A model generated the notes under the pieces. It saw only the letters and a list, made by a program, of their open reading frames with translations. It was not told where the DNA came from and did not search any database. Shown here in pieces: positions 26,779 to 35,813 of a stretch of 64,000 nucleotides of DNA. This DNA comes from UBA2589 sp038120095. Lineage in GTDB: Bacteria > Gemmatimonadota > Gemmatimonadetes > Longimicrobiales > Gaopeijiaceae. The first letter of the stretch is position 1. Every line of letters begins with the position of its first letter. The position numbers were made by a program, and so were the translations under genes. The stretch spans positions 1 to 64,000 of the forward strand of contig JAYOKZ010000008.1 in NCBI GenBank assembly GCA_038120095.1. Reading direction: 5' to 3'.

Positions 26779-27561
26779 ATGGCTGACGCACCCCTCCTCG
26801 ACATTCAGGGTCTGAACGCGAAGGTTGCTGACGAAGACTTGCCGATTCTCAACGGGTTGAATCTCAAGATCGGATCGGGCGAGATCCACGCAATCATGGG
26901 GCCGAACGGGTCCGGCAAGAGCACCCTCGCCAAGGTGTTGGCCGGTCATCCCGGGTATGAGGCGACGGGTGGCTCGGTGAGCTTCCGTGGTTCAGACCTG
27001 CTGGACCTCGAAGCCGACGAGCGGTCGCAGGCAGGGGTGTTTCTTGCGTTTCAGTATCCGGTGGAAATCCCCGGGGTCTCGATCGCCAATTTTCTTCGCA
27101 CGGCCGTCCAGGCCCACATGCCCGACGGCGAGGAGCTCGACATCTTCGACTTCTCCGACGCGCTGACGGAGCGCATGGAGATGCTGGAGATGGATGTCCA
27201 GTTTGCGGAGCGACACGTGAATGATGGGTTCTCGGGTGGTGAGAAGAAGAGGAACGAGATCCTGCAGATGGCGATGCTCAAGCCGAAGCTCGCCGTCATG
27301 GATGAAACAGACTCGGGGCTCGACATCGACGCTCTGAAAATCGTCGCGAATGGCGTGAACATGCTGGCGAAGGAAGATCCGGACATGTCCGTGCTCCTGA
27401 TTACGCACTATCAGCGTCTTCTGGACTACATCAAGCCTCACTACGTCCACGTCATGGTGGACGGGAAGATCGTGAGGTCCGGTGGCCCGGAGGTTGCCCT
27501 CGAGCTCGAGGCAGACGGGTACAGCGAGTATGAGGCGGCCGAGGCGGCCGCCGCGTCCTGA
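26779..27561 (+). CDS. sufC: Fe-S cluster assembly ATPase SufC
   Basis: The 260-residue ABC-type ATPase has Walker A GPNGSGKST (41-49), signature FSGGEKKRNE (151-160) and Walker B LAVMDETDSGLD (171-182). The ETDSGLD sequence and the Lys/Arg-rich stretch after the signature are SufC-specific. It drives the conformational cycle of the SufBC2D scaffold. It is the first gene of the operon and is followed after 29 bases by sufB. Confidence 0.97.
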   Translation: MADAPLLDIQGLNAKVADEDLPILNGLNLKIGSGEIHAIMGPNGSGKSTLAKVLAGHPGYEATGGSVSFRGSDLLDLEADERSQAGVFLAFQYPVEIPGVSIANFLRTAVQAHMPDGEELDIFDFSDALTERMEMLEMDVQFAERHVNDGFSGGEKKRNEILQMAMLKPKLAVMDETDSGLDIDALKIVANGVNMLAKEDPDMSVLLITHYQRLLDYIKPHYVHVMVDGKIVRSGGPEVALELEADGYSEYEAAEAAAAS

Positions 27562-27590
27562 TCCCGATTCTCTGACAGGGGAGATCTACC

Positions 27591-29006
27591 ATGCCACAGA
27601 ACGAGACGATTCAGGACCTCGGACTGGATGAGTACAAGTACGATTTCGTGACGGAGGCCGAGCCGGTCTACCGGGCCCAGAAGGGCCTTTCGGAAGACGT
27701 GGTTCGTCAGATTTCGGCGCACAAGGAGGAACCGGAGTGGATGCTCGACTTCCGGCTGAAAGCGCTCGACATCTACGAGTCCAAGCCCATGCCGAAGTGG
27801 GGTGGAGATCTCGACGGCCTGGAGGAGGTTCTCGATGAAATCTACTTCTACGTGCGCCCGCAGGATCGGATGCAGCACTCGTGGGACGACGTTCCGGACG
27901 AGATCAAGGACACGTTCGAGAAGCTCGGTATTCCCGAAGCTGAGCGTGAAATCCTGGCCGGCGTAGGAGCCCAGTACGAGTCGGAGATGGTGTACCACTC
28001 CCTTCGCGAGGAGTGGGAAAAGCAGGGTGTAATCTTCGATTCCATCGAAGATGGCCTCAAGAACCATCCCGATCTCTTCCGCGAGCATTTCGGGACGATC
28101 ATTCCGACGGCGGACAACAAGTTTTCCGCGATGAATTCGGCGGTTTGGTCCGGCGGCTCCTTTGTGTATATCCCGAAGGGCGTTTCGCTCGATACGCCGT
28201 TGCAGGCGTACTTCCGCGTCAATCAGGAGCGTATGGGCCAATTCGAGCGCACGCTCATCATCGTGGATGAGGGCGCACAGGCTCACTACATCGAGGGTTG
28301 TACCGCTCCGGTCTACTCGACCGAGTCGTTCCACTCCGGCGTCATCGAAATCATCGTCAAGAAGAACGCCCGGTTCCGGTACACCACGATCCAGAATTGG
28401 TCGAACAACATGTATAACCTGGTCACCCAGCGTGCGATCGTCGAAGAGGGCGGTCACATGGAGTGGCTGGACGGCAATCTCGGCTCGAAGCTGACCATGA
28501 AGTACCCGTCGTGCTACCTGATGGGTGAGGGCGCGCACGGTGAGATTCTCTCCATCGCGTATTCCGGTGACGGTCAGCATCAGGACACGGGTGGCAAGGT
28601 GATCCATGCGGCCCCGCACACGACGTCGTCCATTGTGTCGAAGTCGATTTCGAAGGGGCACGGTCGCTCGACGTACCGGGGGTTGCTCAAGGTCTACGAG
28701 GGAGCCCATCACGCACGCTCCAACGTCGAGTGTGACGCCTTGCTGATCAACGACACGTCGCGGACCGACACGTACCCGTACATCGAGATCGAGGAAAACG
28801 ACGCGAACGTCGGTCACGAGGCCTCCGTCTCGAAGATCGGCGAAGAGCAGCTCTTCTACCTGACCAGCCGTGGGATTCCCGAGGACGAAGCCATGGCGAT
28901 GATCGTGCGTGGCTTCATCGAGCCCATCGCCAAGGAGCTTCCCCTCGAGTACGCCGTCGAGTTGAACCGTCTCATCGAACTCGAGATGGAAGGGTCGGTG
29001 GGCTGA
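27591..29006 (+). CDS. sufB: Fe-S cluster scaffold protein SufB
   Basis: The 471-residue protein matches SufB throughout: GVYVSLPL-equivalent PKGVSLDTPLQAYFRVN, VEGCTAP-equivalent YIEGCTAPVYS, WSNNMYNLVTQRA, and near the C-terminus ARSNVECDALLIND with the cluster-relevant Cys, then ANVGHEASVSKIGEEQLFYL. It is the core scaffold on which [Fe-S] clusters are built. SD ggggag precedes the ATG. It overlaps sufD by one base. Confidence 0.97.
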   Translation: MPQNETIQDLGLDEYKYDFVTEAEPVYRAQKGLSEDVVRQISAHKEEPEWMLDFRLKALDIYESKPMPKWGGDLDGLEEVLDEIYFYVRPQDRMQHSWDDVPDEIKDTFEKLGIPEAEREILAGVGAQYESEMVYHSLREEWEKQGVIFDSIEDGLKNHPDLFREHFGTIIPTADNKFSAMNSAVWSGGSFVYIPKGVSLDTPLQAYFRVNQERMGQFERTLIIVDEGAQAHYIEGCTAPVYSTESFHSGVIEIIVKKNARFRYTTIQNWSNNMYNLVTQRAIVEEGGHMEWLDGNLGSKLTMKYPSCYLMGEGAHGEILSIAYSGDGQHQDTGGKVIHAAPHTTSSIVSKSISKGHGRSTYRGLLKVYEGAHHARSNVECDALLINDTSRTDTYPYIEIEENDANVGHEASVSKIGEEQLFYLTSRGIPEDEAMAMIVRGFIEPIAKELPLEYAVELNRLIELEMEGSVG

Positions 29007-30361
29007 TGAGCGAGACTGCCTTGAACGAGACGGAAGCGATGGACGGGGTCACCGACGCGCTCAACGCAGCAGCGGTGGAGCGGCTCGCGATCGGGGAGCC
29101 CGAGTGGCTGCGGGAGCGGCGTGAACTCGCGTGGTCGGTCTACCAGTCCACCCCGATGCCGACGACGCGGCTCGAGGAGTGGCGGTACACGGATCTGCGG
29201 AAGGTTCTCGACCTCGGCGAGCTTCAACTGTCGGACGCGAAGACGGTTCCGGACGATCCATCCGTTTGGCCGGCCCGACTTCGCGAGACGATGGAGCAGG
29301 ATCGGGAAGCCGCGGGGCACATCGTGCTGATCGACGGTCATGTCGTTCATACGGACATCGACCCGGACCTTGCCGAGCGCGGGGTCATGCTGGGTTCGCT
29401 GCACGATGCGCTGCAGAGTCATCCGGCGGTCGTTGAGCAGTACCTCGGTCGGGTCGTCCCCGCCGAAGACGGCAAGCTCGAGGCGCTCAACATGGCGCTG
29501 TGGGCGGACGGCATCTTCGTGCACGTGCCCTCGAACGTCCGGCTCGAGACCCCGATCCGGGTCACGCGCTGGGTCAGCGAGCCTGGCACCGCGTATTTCA
29601 GTCGTGTGCTGATCGTAGCCGACGCACACAGTCAGGTGTCCTACGTCGATGAGATCGTCTCCGACGATGTGCACGCTCAGACATTCGTGTCATCGGCTGT
29701 GGAGTTGATCGCAGGTGATGGTGCGGTGGTGCAGTATCTCAACGTGCAGCGGGCTGGTCGGGGTACGTTCTTCCATTCTGCTCAGCGCACGCACGCTCAG
29801 CGTGACGCCCGCATCGACACCCTCAATGTCGGGCTCGGAGCATCGGTCCACCGCGTCGATCTGAACGCGAAGCTGCTCGGACCGGGCGCCAATTCGGAAA
29901 TGCTCGGTCTGTACTTCGGGGATGGTGATCAGCACTTCGACTTCAACACAAGTCAGGATCATACCGAGCCGAACACGGGGAGTGATCTGCTCTACAAGGG
30001 TGCGCTCGACGGCGACAGCCGCGCGGTGTTCCGCGGCATCATCCGGGTCTTCCCCGGCGCCCAGCGGACCGATGCGTACCAGACGAATCGGAATCTCCTC
30101 CTCTCGCCCGGCGCTCGCGCCGACTCGCTGCCCAACCTCGAGATCGAGGCGGACGACGTGAAGTGTTCGCACGGCGCGACCATCGGCGAGCTCGATGCCG
30201 AAGCCAAGTTCTACCTGATGAGTCGCGGCCTGGATCGGGTGCAGGCCGAGCGTCTGGTCGTTCTCGGTTTTCTCGGGGAGGTGCTCTCGAGGTTGCCACT
30301 GGGTGGTGTGGTCGAGAAGGTGACGGGGGCAATCGTGGAAAAACTCGCCCAGCACGGGTGA
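29006..30361 (+). CDS. sufD: Fe-S cluster assembly protein SufD
   Basis: The 451-residue protein is the SufB paralogue of the scaffold complex, with the beta-helix core (FVHVPSNVRLETPIRV, YVDEIVSDD, NTSQDHTEPNTGSDLLYKGAL) and C-terminal VKCSHGATIGELDAEAKFYL containing the conserved His. The N-terminal helical domain is shorter in identity but present. The start is coupled to sufB (TGATG). It stabilises the complex and is needed for iron acquisition. Confidence 0.95.
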   Translation: MSETALNETEAMDGVTDALNAAAVERLAIGEPEWLRERRELAWSVYQSTPMPTTRLEEWRYTDLRKVLDLGELQLSDAKTVPDDPSVWPARLRETMEQDREAAGHIVLIDGHVVHTDIDPDLAERGVMLGSLHDALQSHPAVVEQYLGRVVPAEDGKLEALNMALWADGIFVHVPSNVRLETPIRVTRWVSEPGTAYFSRVLIVADAHSQVSYVDEIVSDDVHAQTFVSSAVELIAGDGAVVQYLNVQRAGRGTFFHSAQRTHAQRDARIDTLNVGLGASVHRVDLNAKLLGPGANSEMLGLYFGDGDQHFDFNTSQDHTEPNTGSDLLYKGALDGDSRAVFRGIIRVFPGAQRTDAYQTNRNLLLSPGARADSLPNLEIEADDVKCSHGATIGELDAEAKFYLMSRGLDRVQAERLVVLGFLGEVLSRLPLGGVVEKVTGAIVEKLAQHG

Positions 30362-30371
30362 AGGGCAGGCA

Positions 30372-30683
30372 ATGTCCGAGTGGGTCAAAGTCGCGGTTGA
30401 GGGAGAATGCCCGGTCGGGATGCTCAAGGGGGTCATGGCCGGCAGTGTCCCCGTGGTGCTCGCGAACGTCGAAGGTTCGATTTGCGCACTGAGGGATCAG
30501 TGCTCCCACGAGGATTACCCGCTGTCCGACGGAGAACTCGAAGGGAGCGAGATCGTGTGCCTCTACCACGGCGCCCGTTTTGATGCGTGTTCGGGTGCCC
30601 GGAAGACCCTCCCTGCGATTCGCCCCGTCCAATCGTACCCGGTGGAGATCCGGGACGGAGAAATCTACGTCGACGTAGGGTAG
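30372..30683 (+). CDS. Rieske [2Fe-2S] ferredoxin of the suf operon
   Basis: The 103-residue Rieske-type protein has C44-x-H46 (CSHED) and C63-x-x-H66 (CLYHGARFD), the two ligand pairs of a [2Fe-2S] Rieske centre, in a NirD/BphF-like soluble fold. Such a gene between sufD and sufS is common in Actinobacteria and several other phyla. It is thought to supply electrons or accept clusters during assembly. It starts 10 bases after sufD. Confidence 0.92.
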   Translation: MSEWVKVAVEGECPVGMLKGVMAGSVPVVLANVEGSICALRDQCSHEDYPLSDGELEGSEIVCLYHGARFDACSGARKTLPAIRPVQSYPVEIRDGEIYVDVG

Positions 30684-30729
30684 ACTCGGCGGACCCCTCC
30701 TACACCGACCTGATGATCGAGGTCTCCCG

Positions 30730-31965
30730 ATGAGTTCCGTACCCTTTGAGCCCTCCCGGATCCGGAAGGAGTTCCCTGCCCTCGATCAGGTGGTGAACGG
30801 CAAGCCCCTCGTCTACCTCGACAACGCGGCGACCTCCCAGAAGCCGCAGTTCGTTCTCGACGTGATTGCCGATTACTACCGGAACGACAATGCGAACGTC
30901 CACAGAGGGATCCACGAACTCTCGCATCGCGCGACCGTCGCGTACGAGGGGGCGAGAGAGAAAGTAGCCCGCTGGATCAACGCACCGGATTCCTCGGAGT
31001 GTATCTGGACCCGTGGCACGACGGAGGCGATCAACCTCGTTTCCATTGCCTGGGGGCTCGACAACCTCCGTTCGGGTGATGAGATCCTGATCTCGGTGAT
31101 GGAGCATCACTCCAACATCGTCCCGTGGCAGATTCTTGCATCGCGGACTGGCGCGACCCTCCGGTACATCGAGATCGATGACGAAGGATGTCTCGTTCTG
31201 GATGACCTCGAGAGCGTTCTGACGGAGCGCACGAAGGTCGTTGCGATCTCGCATGTCTCGAACAGTCTCGGCACGATCAATCCCGTAAAGCGGATTACGC
31301 AGGCCGCGCGAGCCGTCGGCGCCATCACGGTCGTGGATGGAGCTCAAGGTGCGGTGCACACCAAAGTGGATGTCCAGGACCTGGGCTGTGACTTCTACGC
31401 TTTCGGTGGCCACAAGATGTGTGGCCCGACAGGGATCGGTGTCCTCTGGGGCCGACGCGAGCTTCTGGAGGGGATGTCCCCGTTCCATGGTGGCGGTGAA
31501 ATGATCCACATCGTGGAACGTGACGCGAGTAGTTGGGCTGCCGTGCCCCACAAGTTCGAGGCAGGCACGCCGAACATCGCCGGTGCGATCGGCTTCGGTG
31601 CCGCGATCGACTACCTCTCTGGGATCGGCATCGAAACGATCGAGGCCCATGAACGCGAGATCACGGCCTACGCCCTCGACAAGCTCGGTTCGCTGCCCCA
31701 GATGAGGATCTTTGGCCCGAGCGATCTCGCTCAGCGCTCGGCGGTGATCTCGTTCACCATGGGCGACGCGCACCCGCACGATATTTCGACCATCCTCGAT
31801 TCCAACGGGATCGCCGTTCGTGCCGGGCACCACTGCGCCCAGCTCGTGATGAAACACTACGGTGTGTCGGCTACGGCGCGTGCCTCCTTCTATCTGTACA
31901 GCACGACTGAGGATGTGGACCGGTTGGTGGATGGGTTGGTCCAGGTCGCCACCATTTTCGGCTGA
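30730..31965 (+). CDS. sufS: Cysteine desulfurase SufS
   Basis: The 411-residue PLP enzyme, class II (SufS) type, has the PLP lysine in FYAFGGHKMCGPTG (K229), an upstream THQEH-equivalent EHHSNIVPWQ (125-134) and the active-site cysteine in RAGHHCAQ (C369). It removes sulfur from cysteine and passes it to SufU. SD aggtctccc lies before the ATG. It is separated from the Rieske gene by 46 bases and from sufU by about 105. Confidence 0.96.
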   Translation: MSSVPFEPSRIRKEFPALDQVVNGKPLVYLDNAATSQKPQFVLDVIADYYRNDNANVHRGIHELSHRATVAYEGAREKVARWINAPDSSECIWTRGTTEAINLVSIAWGLDNLRSGDEILISVMEHHSNIVPWQILASRTGATLRYIEIDDEGCLVLDDLESVLTERTKVVAISHVSNSLGTINPVKRITQAARAVGAITVVDGAQGAVHTKVDVQDLGCDFYAFGGHKMCGPTGIGVLWGRRELLEGMSPFHGGGEMIHIVERDASSWAAVPHKFEAGTPNIAGAIGFGAAIDYLSGIGIETIEAHEREITAYALDKLGSLPQMRIFGPSDLAQRSAVISFTMGDAHPHDISTILDSNGIAVRAGHHCAQLVMKHYGVSATARASFYLYSTTEDVDRLVDGLVQVATIFG

Positions 31966-32070
31966 GTACGCTCAGCAGCCAGGGGTCTTCGGACCCGCTC
32001 CGCGCTCCTCGACGTGCCGCCGAGCGAATCTCGACGTATGTTGCCTCCCCGAAAACCTGCGCAGGTCACG

Positions 32071-32532
32071 ATGGAAAGCCCTCAGCTCAGCTCGCTCTAC
32101 CAGCAGCTCATTCTTGAGCACTATCGAAATCCGCGGAATAAGGCGGAACTCGATGAGAAGACGGTGGAGGTCCACATGGCGAATCCGGTCTGTGGTGACG
32201 AGATCCGCCTCCAGCTGCGGATCGAGGGAGATCGCATTGCCGAGGCGAAGTTCGTCGGTACCGGGTGCTCCATCTCTCAGGCCGCTGTCAGCATGATGAC
32301 GACGCGGCTGCAGGGCGCGAACGTCCTTGAAGCGGATGCTCTTGCGAAGCGCTTCACCGAGATGATGCATGGTGATGAGGCGGCAGCGCGGGACAAGGAG
32401 CTTGGCGACCTTCGTGCACTTCAGGGGGTTTCCAAGTTCCCGGTGCGCATCAAGTGCGCGCTTCTCGGTTTCGATGCGCTGCAGGAAGCCCTCAAGAAGG
32501 AAGACGGCGACTCCGGCGGAGAGCTGAACTGA
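32071..32532 (+). CDS. sufU: Zinc-dependent sulfurtransferase SufU
   Basis: The 153-residue IscU-like protein has C41, D43, C66 and C129 in NPVCGDE, GTGCSIS and RIKCALL. The SufU-specific insertion (about 111-125, GDLRALQGVSKFPV) precedes the last Cys, which separates it from IscU. It binds zinc and accepts sulfur from SufS. The ATG at 32071 follows gcaggt. An ATG at 32038 would add 11 residues. No sufE, sufA or sufT lies in the window. Confidence 0.92.
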   Translation: MESPQLSSLYQQLILEHYRNPRNKAELDEKTVEVHMANPVCGDEIRLQLRIEGDRIAEAKFVGTGCSISQAAVSMMTTRLQGANVLEADALAKRFTEMMHGDEAAARDKELGDLRALQGVSKFPVRIKCALLGFDALQEALKKEDGDSGGELN

Positions 32533-33080
32533 CCTCTCCGGTCGAAATCCACTCCGCGCACCTGTCGAGGACCAGGGTCGGCGCCCTCACTGTCTGGACG
32601 TCCCGGCTTGGAGTTCGCCGGATCGAATTCGGTCCTCTGCCCAGAGATCGCCATACGGACCCCGAGGAGGAGTGGCCGCAGGAGCTGCGACATGCTGTCC
32701 AGCAGCTGAAGGAGTACTTCGCCAAAGACCGGACCTCCTTCGACGTGCGCCTGGATTTCTCCGGCGTGACCTCGGAGTTCCAGCGCGTGGTGTATGATAG
32801 ACTTATCAGAGTGCCGCACGGGCATGTGACATCGTACGGTCAGATCGCCCGGGAGATGGGCAAGCCCGATCAAGCTCGGGCGGTGGGGCAGGCCGTCGGT
32901 GCGAATCCGATTCCGATCATGATCCCGTGCCACAGGGTCGTCTCCTCGGATGGACGACTTACGGGCTTTTCCGGCGGGCTGAAACGCAAAGTCGAGCTTC
33001 TGAAGCTCGAGGGAGTCGGTGTCGACGGGTCATCCGCGAAAAGCAGAGTTCACCCGGAGGTGATTCCTCTGGATCTGTAG
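32529..33080 (+). CDS. ogt: Methylated-DNA-protein cysteine methyltransferase
   Basis: The protein of about 183 residues carries the alkyl-acceptor motif IPCHRVV, the helix-turn-helix region GHVTSYGQIAREMGKPDQARAVGQAVG and the closing GLKRKVELL. It directly repairs O6-methylguanine and is used once. No ATG, GTG or TTG lies between the sufU stop and the conserved region. GGCGGAGAG stands just upstream of a CTG at 32529 that overlaps the sufU stop, so CTG is the likely start; a GTG at 32454 inside sufU is the alternative. Its link to the suf operon is probably only positional. Confidence 0.88.
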   Translation: MTSPVEIHSAHLSRTRVGALTVWTSRLGVRRIEFGPLPRDRHTDPEEEWPQELRHAVQQLKEYFAKDRTSFDVRLDFSGVTSEFQRVVYDRLIRVPHGHVTSYGQIAREMGKPDQARAVGQAVGANPIPIMIPCHRVVSSDGRLTGFSGGLKRKVELLKLEGVGVDGSSAKSRVHPEVIPLDL

Positions 33081-33141
33081 CGGGGCTGCGTCGCATCAGC
33101 GAAGGAACAGATGTCCTGGCCCATGTGCGGACGTGGAGGTT

Positions 33142-34461
33142 CTATGCGGTATGCGGAGCCGACGACACGAATCGCTCCGGCAACAGGTGTCGTGCCCTGG
33201 GATCGGACCCAGTCAGCACCTGACGGGCGGCGATCTCTCCGGTGATGGGTCCCAGCGTGAGGCCCAGCATGCCGTGACCGGTGGCGATGGTGAGCCCGGT
33301 CACACCGGGCACGGGACCGATGATGGGGAGTCCGTCGACGGACATCGGCCGCAGACCACACCATTCGGAACGTGGACGCGCCGTTCCCATACCGGGAAAC
33401 GCGGCCTGTGCCGCCCGAGTGAGCTGTGCCAGACGCTCCGGTCGCATCAGGTGGTTCTGCCCCGAGAATTCCATCGTGCCGGCGAAGCGGATCGCCGTGT
33501 CCATAGGCGTACAGAACACGGAATGTTCTGCCAGCACGCAGGCGATCCGTAGCGGGGGCGCACCGTTCGGCCCGATGTCGACGTCGCGGTGATAGCCTTT
33601 GCCCGGCTGAACGGGGACTCGAAGCCCGAACGGGCGCACGAGCTTCTGGTCGTAAGGTCCTGTCGCAAGAATGACGGCGTCACCTTCAACGGTTTCTCCA
33701 GAGCTCAGCTCTACACCCGTGACTCGTCCGGCCGTCTCGGTCACGGCCGTGACGACCGAGCCGGACCGGATCACGACACCGCGCTTCTGGGCTGCCGCCG
33801 CGAGGCGCGCGAGAAAAAGTGCTGGATTGAGTGTGGCCGACTCGGGGTAGTGAACCGCTCCGATGTGATCGGGGCCCAGCGCCGGCTCCCTCCTGCGTAC
33901 TTCGTCCCCGTCGATGACCTCGGGGTCGTAGCCGTGCGCCTCGATGATGCCGGCTTCATGTTGGACCGCCTTCATGCCGGCTTCGGTGGAGCACACTTCG
34001 AGGTACCCCCCGGGAGTGTAGTCGCATTCGATGCGCTCGTCGTTCAGCAGGCGGTCGAATGCCGAAAGAGCGTGTCGCCCCAGGGGTGCCATGACGTCCA
34101 TGCAGTGCTGGACGTGCGCGTCGGTGCAGTATCGGGCGAAGCCGATCAGCCACCGCCACAGCCCGGGGTCCATGCGCGGCTTCACGTACAACGGGCTCGA
34201 CGGATCGGTCATCTGTCGGATCGCCTGACCGATGCGCCCCGGTCGGTTGAGAGGCGGGTGTCCGACGGCGATGGTGCCGGCGTTCCCGCTGGAGGCTCCC
34301 GCGCCAATCCGATCCCGCTCCAGCAGCGTGACGTCGGCATCTGCGCGGGACAATTCGTAGGCGACGCTGGTCCCGATCACGCCGCCACCGACCACGATGA
34401 CGCGGGGTCCGGTGGTGGGAGCCCGCGTCGGGCCCTGACCACCGTCGTAGCGTCCGCTCAT
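33142..34461 (-). CDS. FAD-dependent D-amino-acid dehydrogenase (DadA-like)
   Basis: The 439-residue protein has an N-terminal dinucleotide-binding motif (VIVVGGGVIGTSVAYELSRA, about 21-40), the DAO-family segment GASSGNAGTIAVG that binds FAD, and a C-terminal GLRPMSVDGLPIIGPVPGVTGL and TGHGMLGLTLGPITG. It oxidises D-amino acids such as D-alanine to oxoacids, feeding electrons to the respiratory chain. ATG 34461 is used; the frame runs on upstream but overlaps the next gene. It follows the zinc dehydrogenase gene by 16 bases. Confidence 0.86.
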   Translation of the reverse strand: MSGRYDGGQGPTRAPTTGPRVIVVGGGVIGTSVAYELSRADADVTLLERDRIGAGASSGNAGTIAVGHPPLNRPGRIGQAIRQMTDPSSPLYVKPRMDPGLWRWLIGFARYCTDAHVQHCMDVMAPLGRHALSAFDRLLNDERIECDYTPGGYLEVCSTEAGMKAVQHEAGIIEAHGYDPEVIDGDEVRRREPALGPDHIGAVHYPESATLNPALFLARLAAAAQKRGVVIRSGSVVTAVTETAGRVTGVELSSGETVEGDAVILATGPYDQKLVRPFGLRVPVQPGKGYHRDVDIGPNGAPPLRIACVLAEHSVFCTPMDTAIRFAGTMEFSGQNHLMRPERLAQLTRAAQAAFPGMGTARPRSEWCGLRPMSVDGLPIIGPVPGVTGLTIATGHGMLGLTLGPITGEIAARQVLTGSDPRARHLLPERFVSSAPHTA

Positions 34462-34477
34462 GTCGACCTTCGAGCGC

Positions 34478-35731
34478 TCACCCGTTGGGCTGCAGCATGA
34501 CCTTGACCGACCCTGTCTTTCTGCGGTTGGCCGCGGTGGAGAGAGCCTCGCGATACTGTGCCAGCGGATAGATGTGGGTGACCATCTGTTGCACCGGCGC
34601 TCCCGTCTCGAGAAGAAGATCGTGAGTAATCTGGAACGTGTGTTCTGTTTTGCCTCGCCACGATTCGTCACCGTAGCACTGGTAGCCCTGGATCTGTAGC
34701 TCGTTCGCCCATACGAAGGTGAGGTCCAGCTTCGAGATCTCGGCCGCACAGCCGAGGAGGACGATCCGCCCGCGCACGGAGGCGTAGCGAAGGGCCTGCT
34801 TGATGGTCTGCTCGCTGCCGACGCAGTCGAAGATCAGGGGGAAGCCCCCACCCGCATATACTTCGTCTCCGACGATCGGCATGTACGCACTCGCGCCGGT
34901 GCCGATCATGGCGTCACGTGCCTCGTCGCCCGGCGCGATCGTCGAGGAGGCTCCGAGTGCTCGAGCCATATCCGCTTCGTGTGTCCGGCGCACCTGTGCG
35001 ATGATCTCACCCGCGTAGCCCACGGCTCTCAGGGCCCAGATCACACCCAGTGCGATGGGGCCGCTGCCGAGGACCAGAATCGGACCGGTGCCGAAGGGCT
35101 CGGACCGCAGGGCGGCGTGCATCCCTACCGCGAGCGGTTCCATCAGTGCGGCCGTGTGGTCGCTCATTCCATCGTCGACGGGGAACAACTGGGATTCGTG
35201 CGCGACCATCCGTTCGCCCCACCCCCCGGGCAGACTCCCGTGGTAGCCGATCGTCATCCCGCGCTGGATGGCGACCCCGTCGATCCTCGTTCGCCCTTCC
35301 TCCCCGGCACGGGTGCACGTGGCCGGTAGACCCACAGTGCAGGAAGGGCACTGATCCGTTCCGTCGTAACCCCGAACGACGCAGGAGACGCCCGGGTCGA
35401 CGGTCACCCGCTGCCCCGGCTCGACGCGCGTTACTGCAGAACCGACCTCAACCACTCGCGCGAGAATCTCATGGCCCAGCACCGCGGGGAACGACCCGAA
35501 CGGCTCCATGGCCGGGCTGGACTTGAGTGTCAGGTTGCCGATGTCGGATCCGCAAATACCCGCCAGCAGCACCTCCAGCTTGACCCAGCGTTCCCCGGGT
35601 AGCGCGGGGTCGGCAACGTCTCCGAAGCGGACCCCGCTCAGCCCTCCGAAGACGGCCGCCTCCGTGACCTTGCCCAGCGTCTTGCCGACGATATAGCTCG
35701 GGATCGAGACGTTGAATGTTACGGCCTGCAT
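34478..35731 (-). CDS. Zinc-dependent alcohol dehydrogenase (MDR family)
   Basis: The 417-residue medium-chain dehydrogenase has catalytic zinc ligands C60 (AGICGSD) and H87-E88 (LGHEI), structural-zinc-type cysteines in the region 117-139 (DQCPSCTVGLPATC), and an NAD(P)-binding motif VLGSGPIALG around 216-225. The insertions make it longer than typical (about 350). Substrate is unknown; sorbitol/threonine-dehydrogenase-like relatives act on polyols and amino alcohols. It sits upstream of the dadA-like gene on the same strand and both may serve amino-acid breakdown. Confidence 0.85.
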   Translation of the reverse strand: MQAVTFNVSIPSYIVGKTLGKVTEAAVFGGLSGVRFGDVADPALPGERWVKLEVLLAGICGSDIGNLTLKSSPAMEPFGSFPAVLGHEILARVVEVGSAVTRVEPGQRVTVDPGVSCVVRGYDGTDQCPSCTVGLPATCTRAGEEGRTRIDGVAIQRGMTIGYHGSLPGGWGERMVAHESQLFPVDDGMSDHTAALMEPLAVGMHAALRSEPFGTGPILVLGSGPIALGVIWALRAVGYAGEIIAQVRRTHEADMARALGASSTIAPGDEARDAMIGTGASAYMPIVGDEVYAGGGFPLIFDCVGSEQTIKQALRYASVRGRIVLLGCAAEISKLDLTFVWANELQIQGYQCYGDESWRGKTEHTFQITHDLLLETGAPVQQMVTHIYPLAQYREALSTAANRRKTGSVKVMLQPNG

Positions 35732-35813
35732 GATGAGGGCCCCGTGCGCTGCGGTGGACGGTCAGGGAGTAGAAGAAGAGGCACCGGGTTTCCGGGAGCA
35801 AGGAGGCCTGACC

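Noticed and set aside
27441..28817. Antisense open frame opposite sufB
   Set aside because: sufB is certain by motif and operon context; the antisense product shows no family features.
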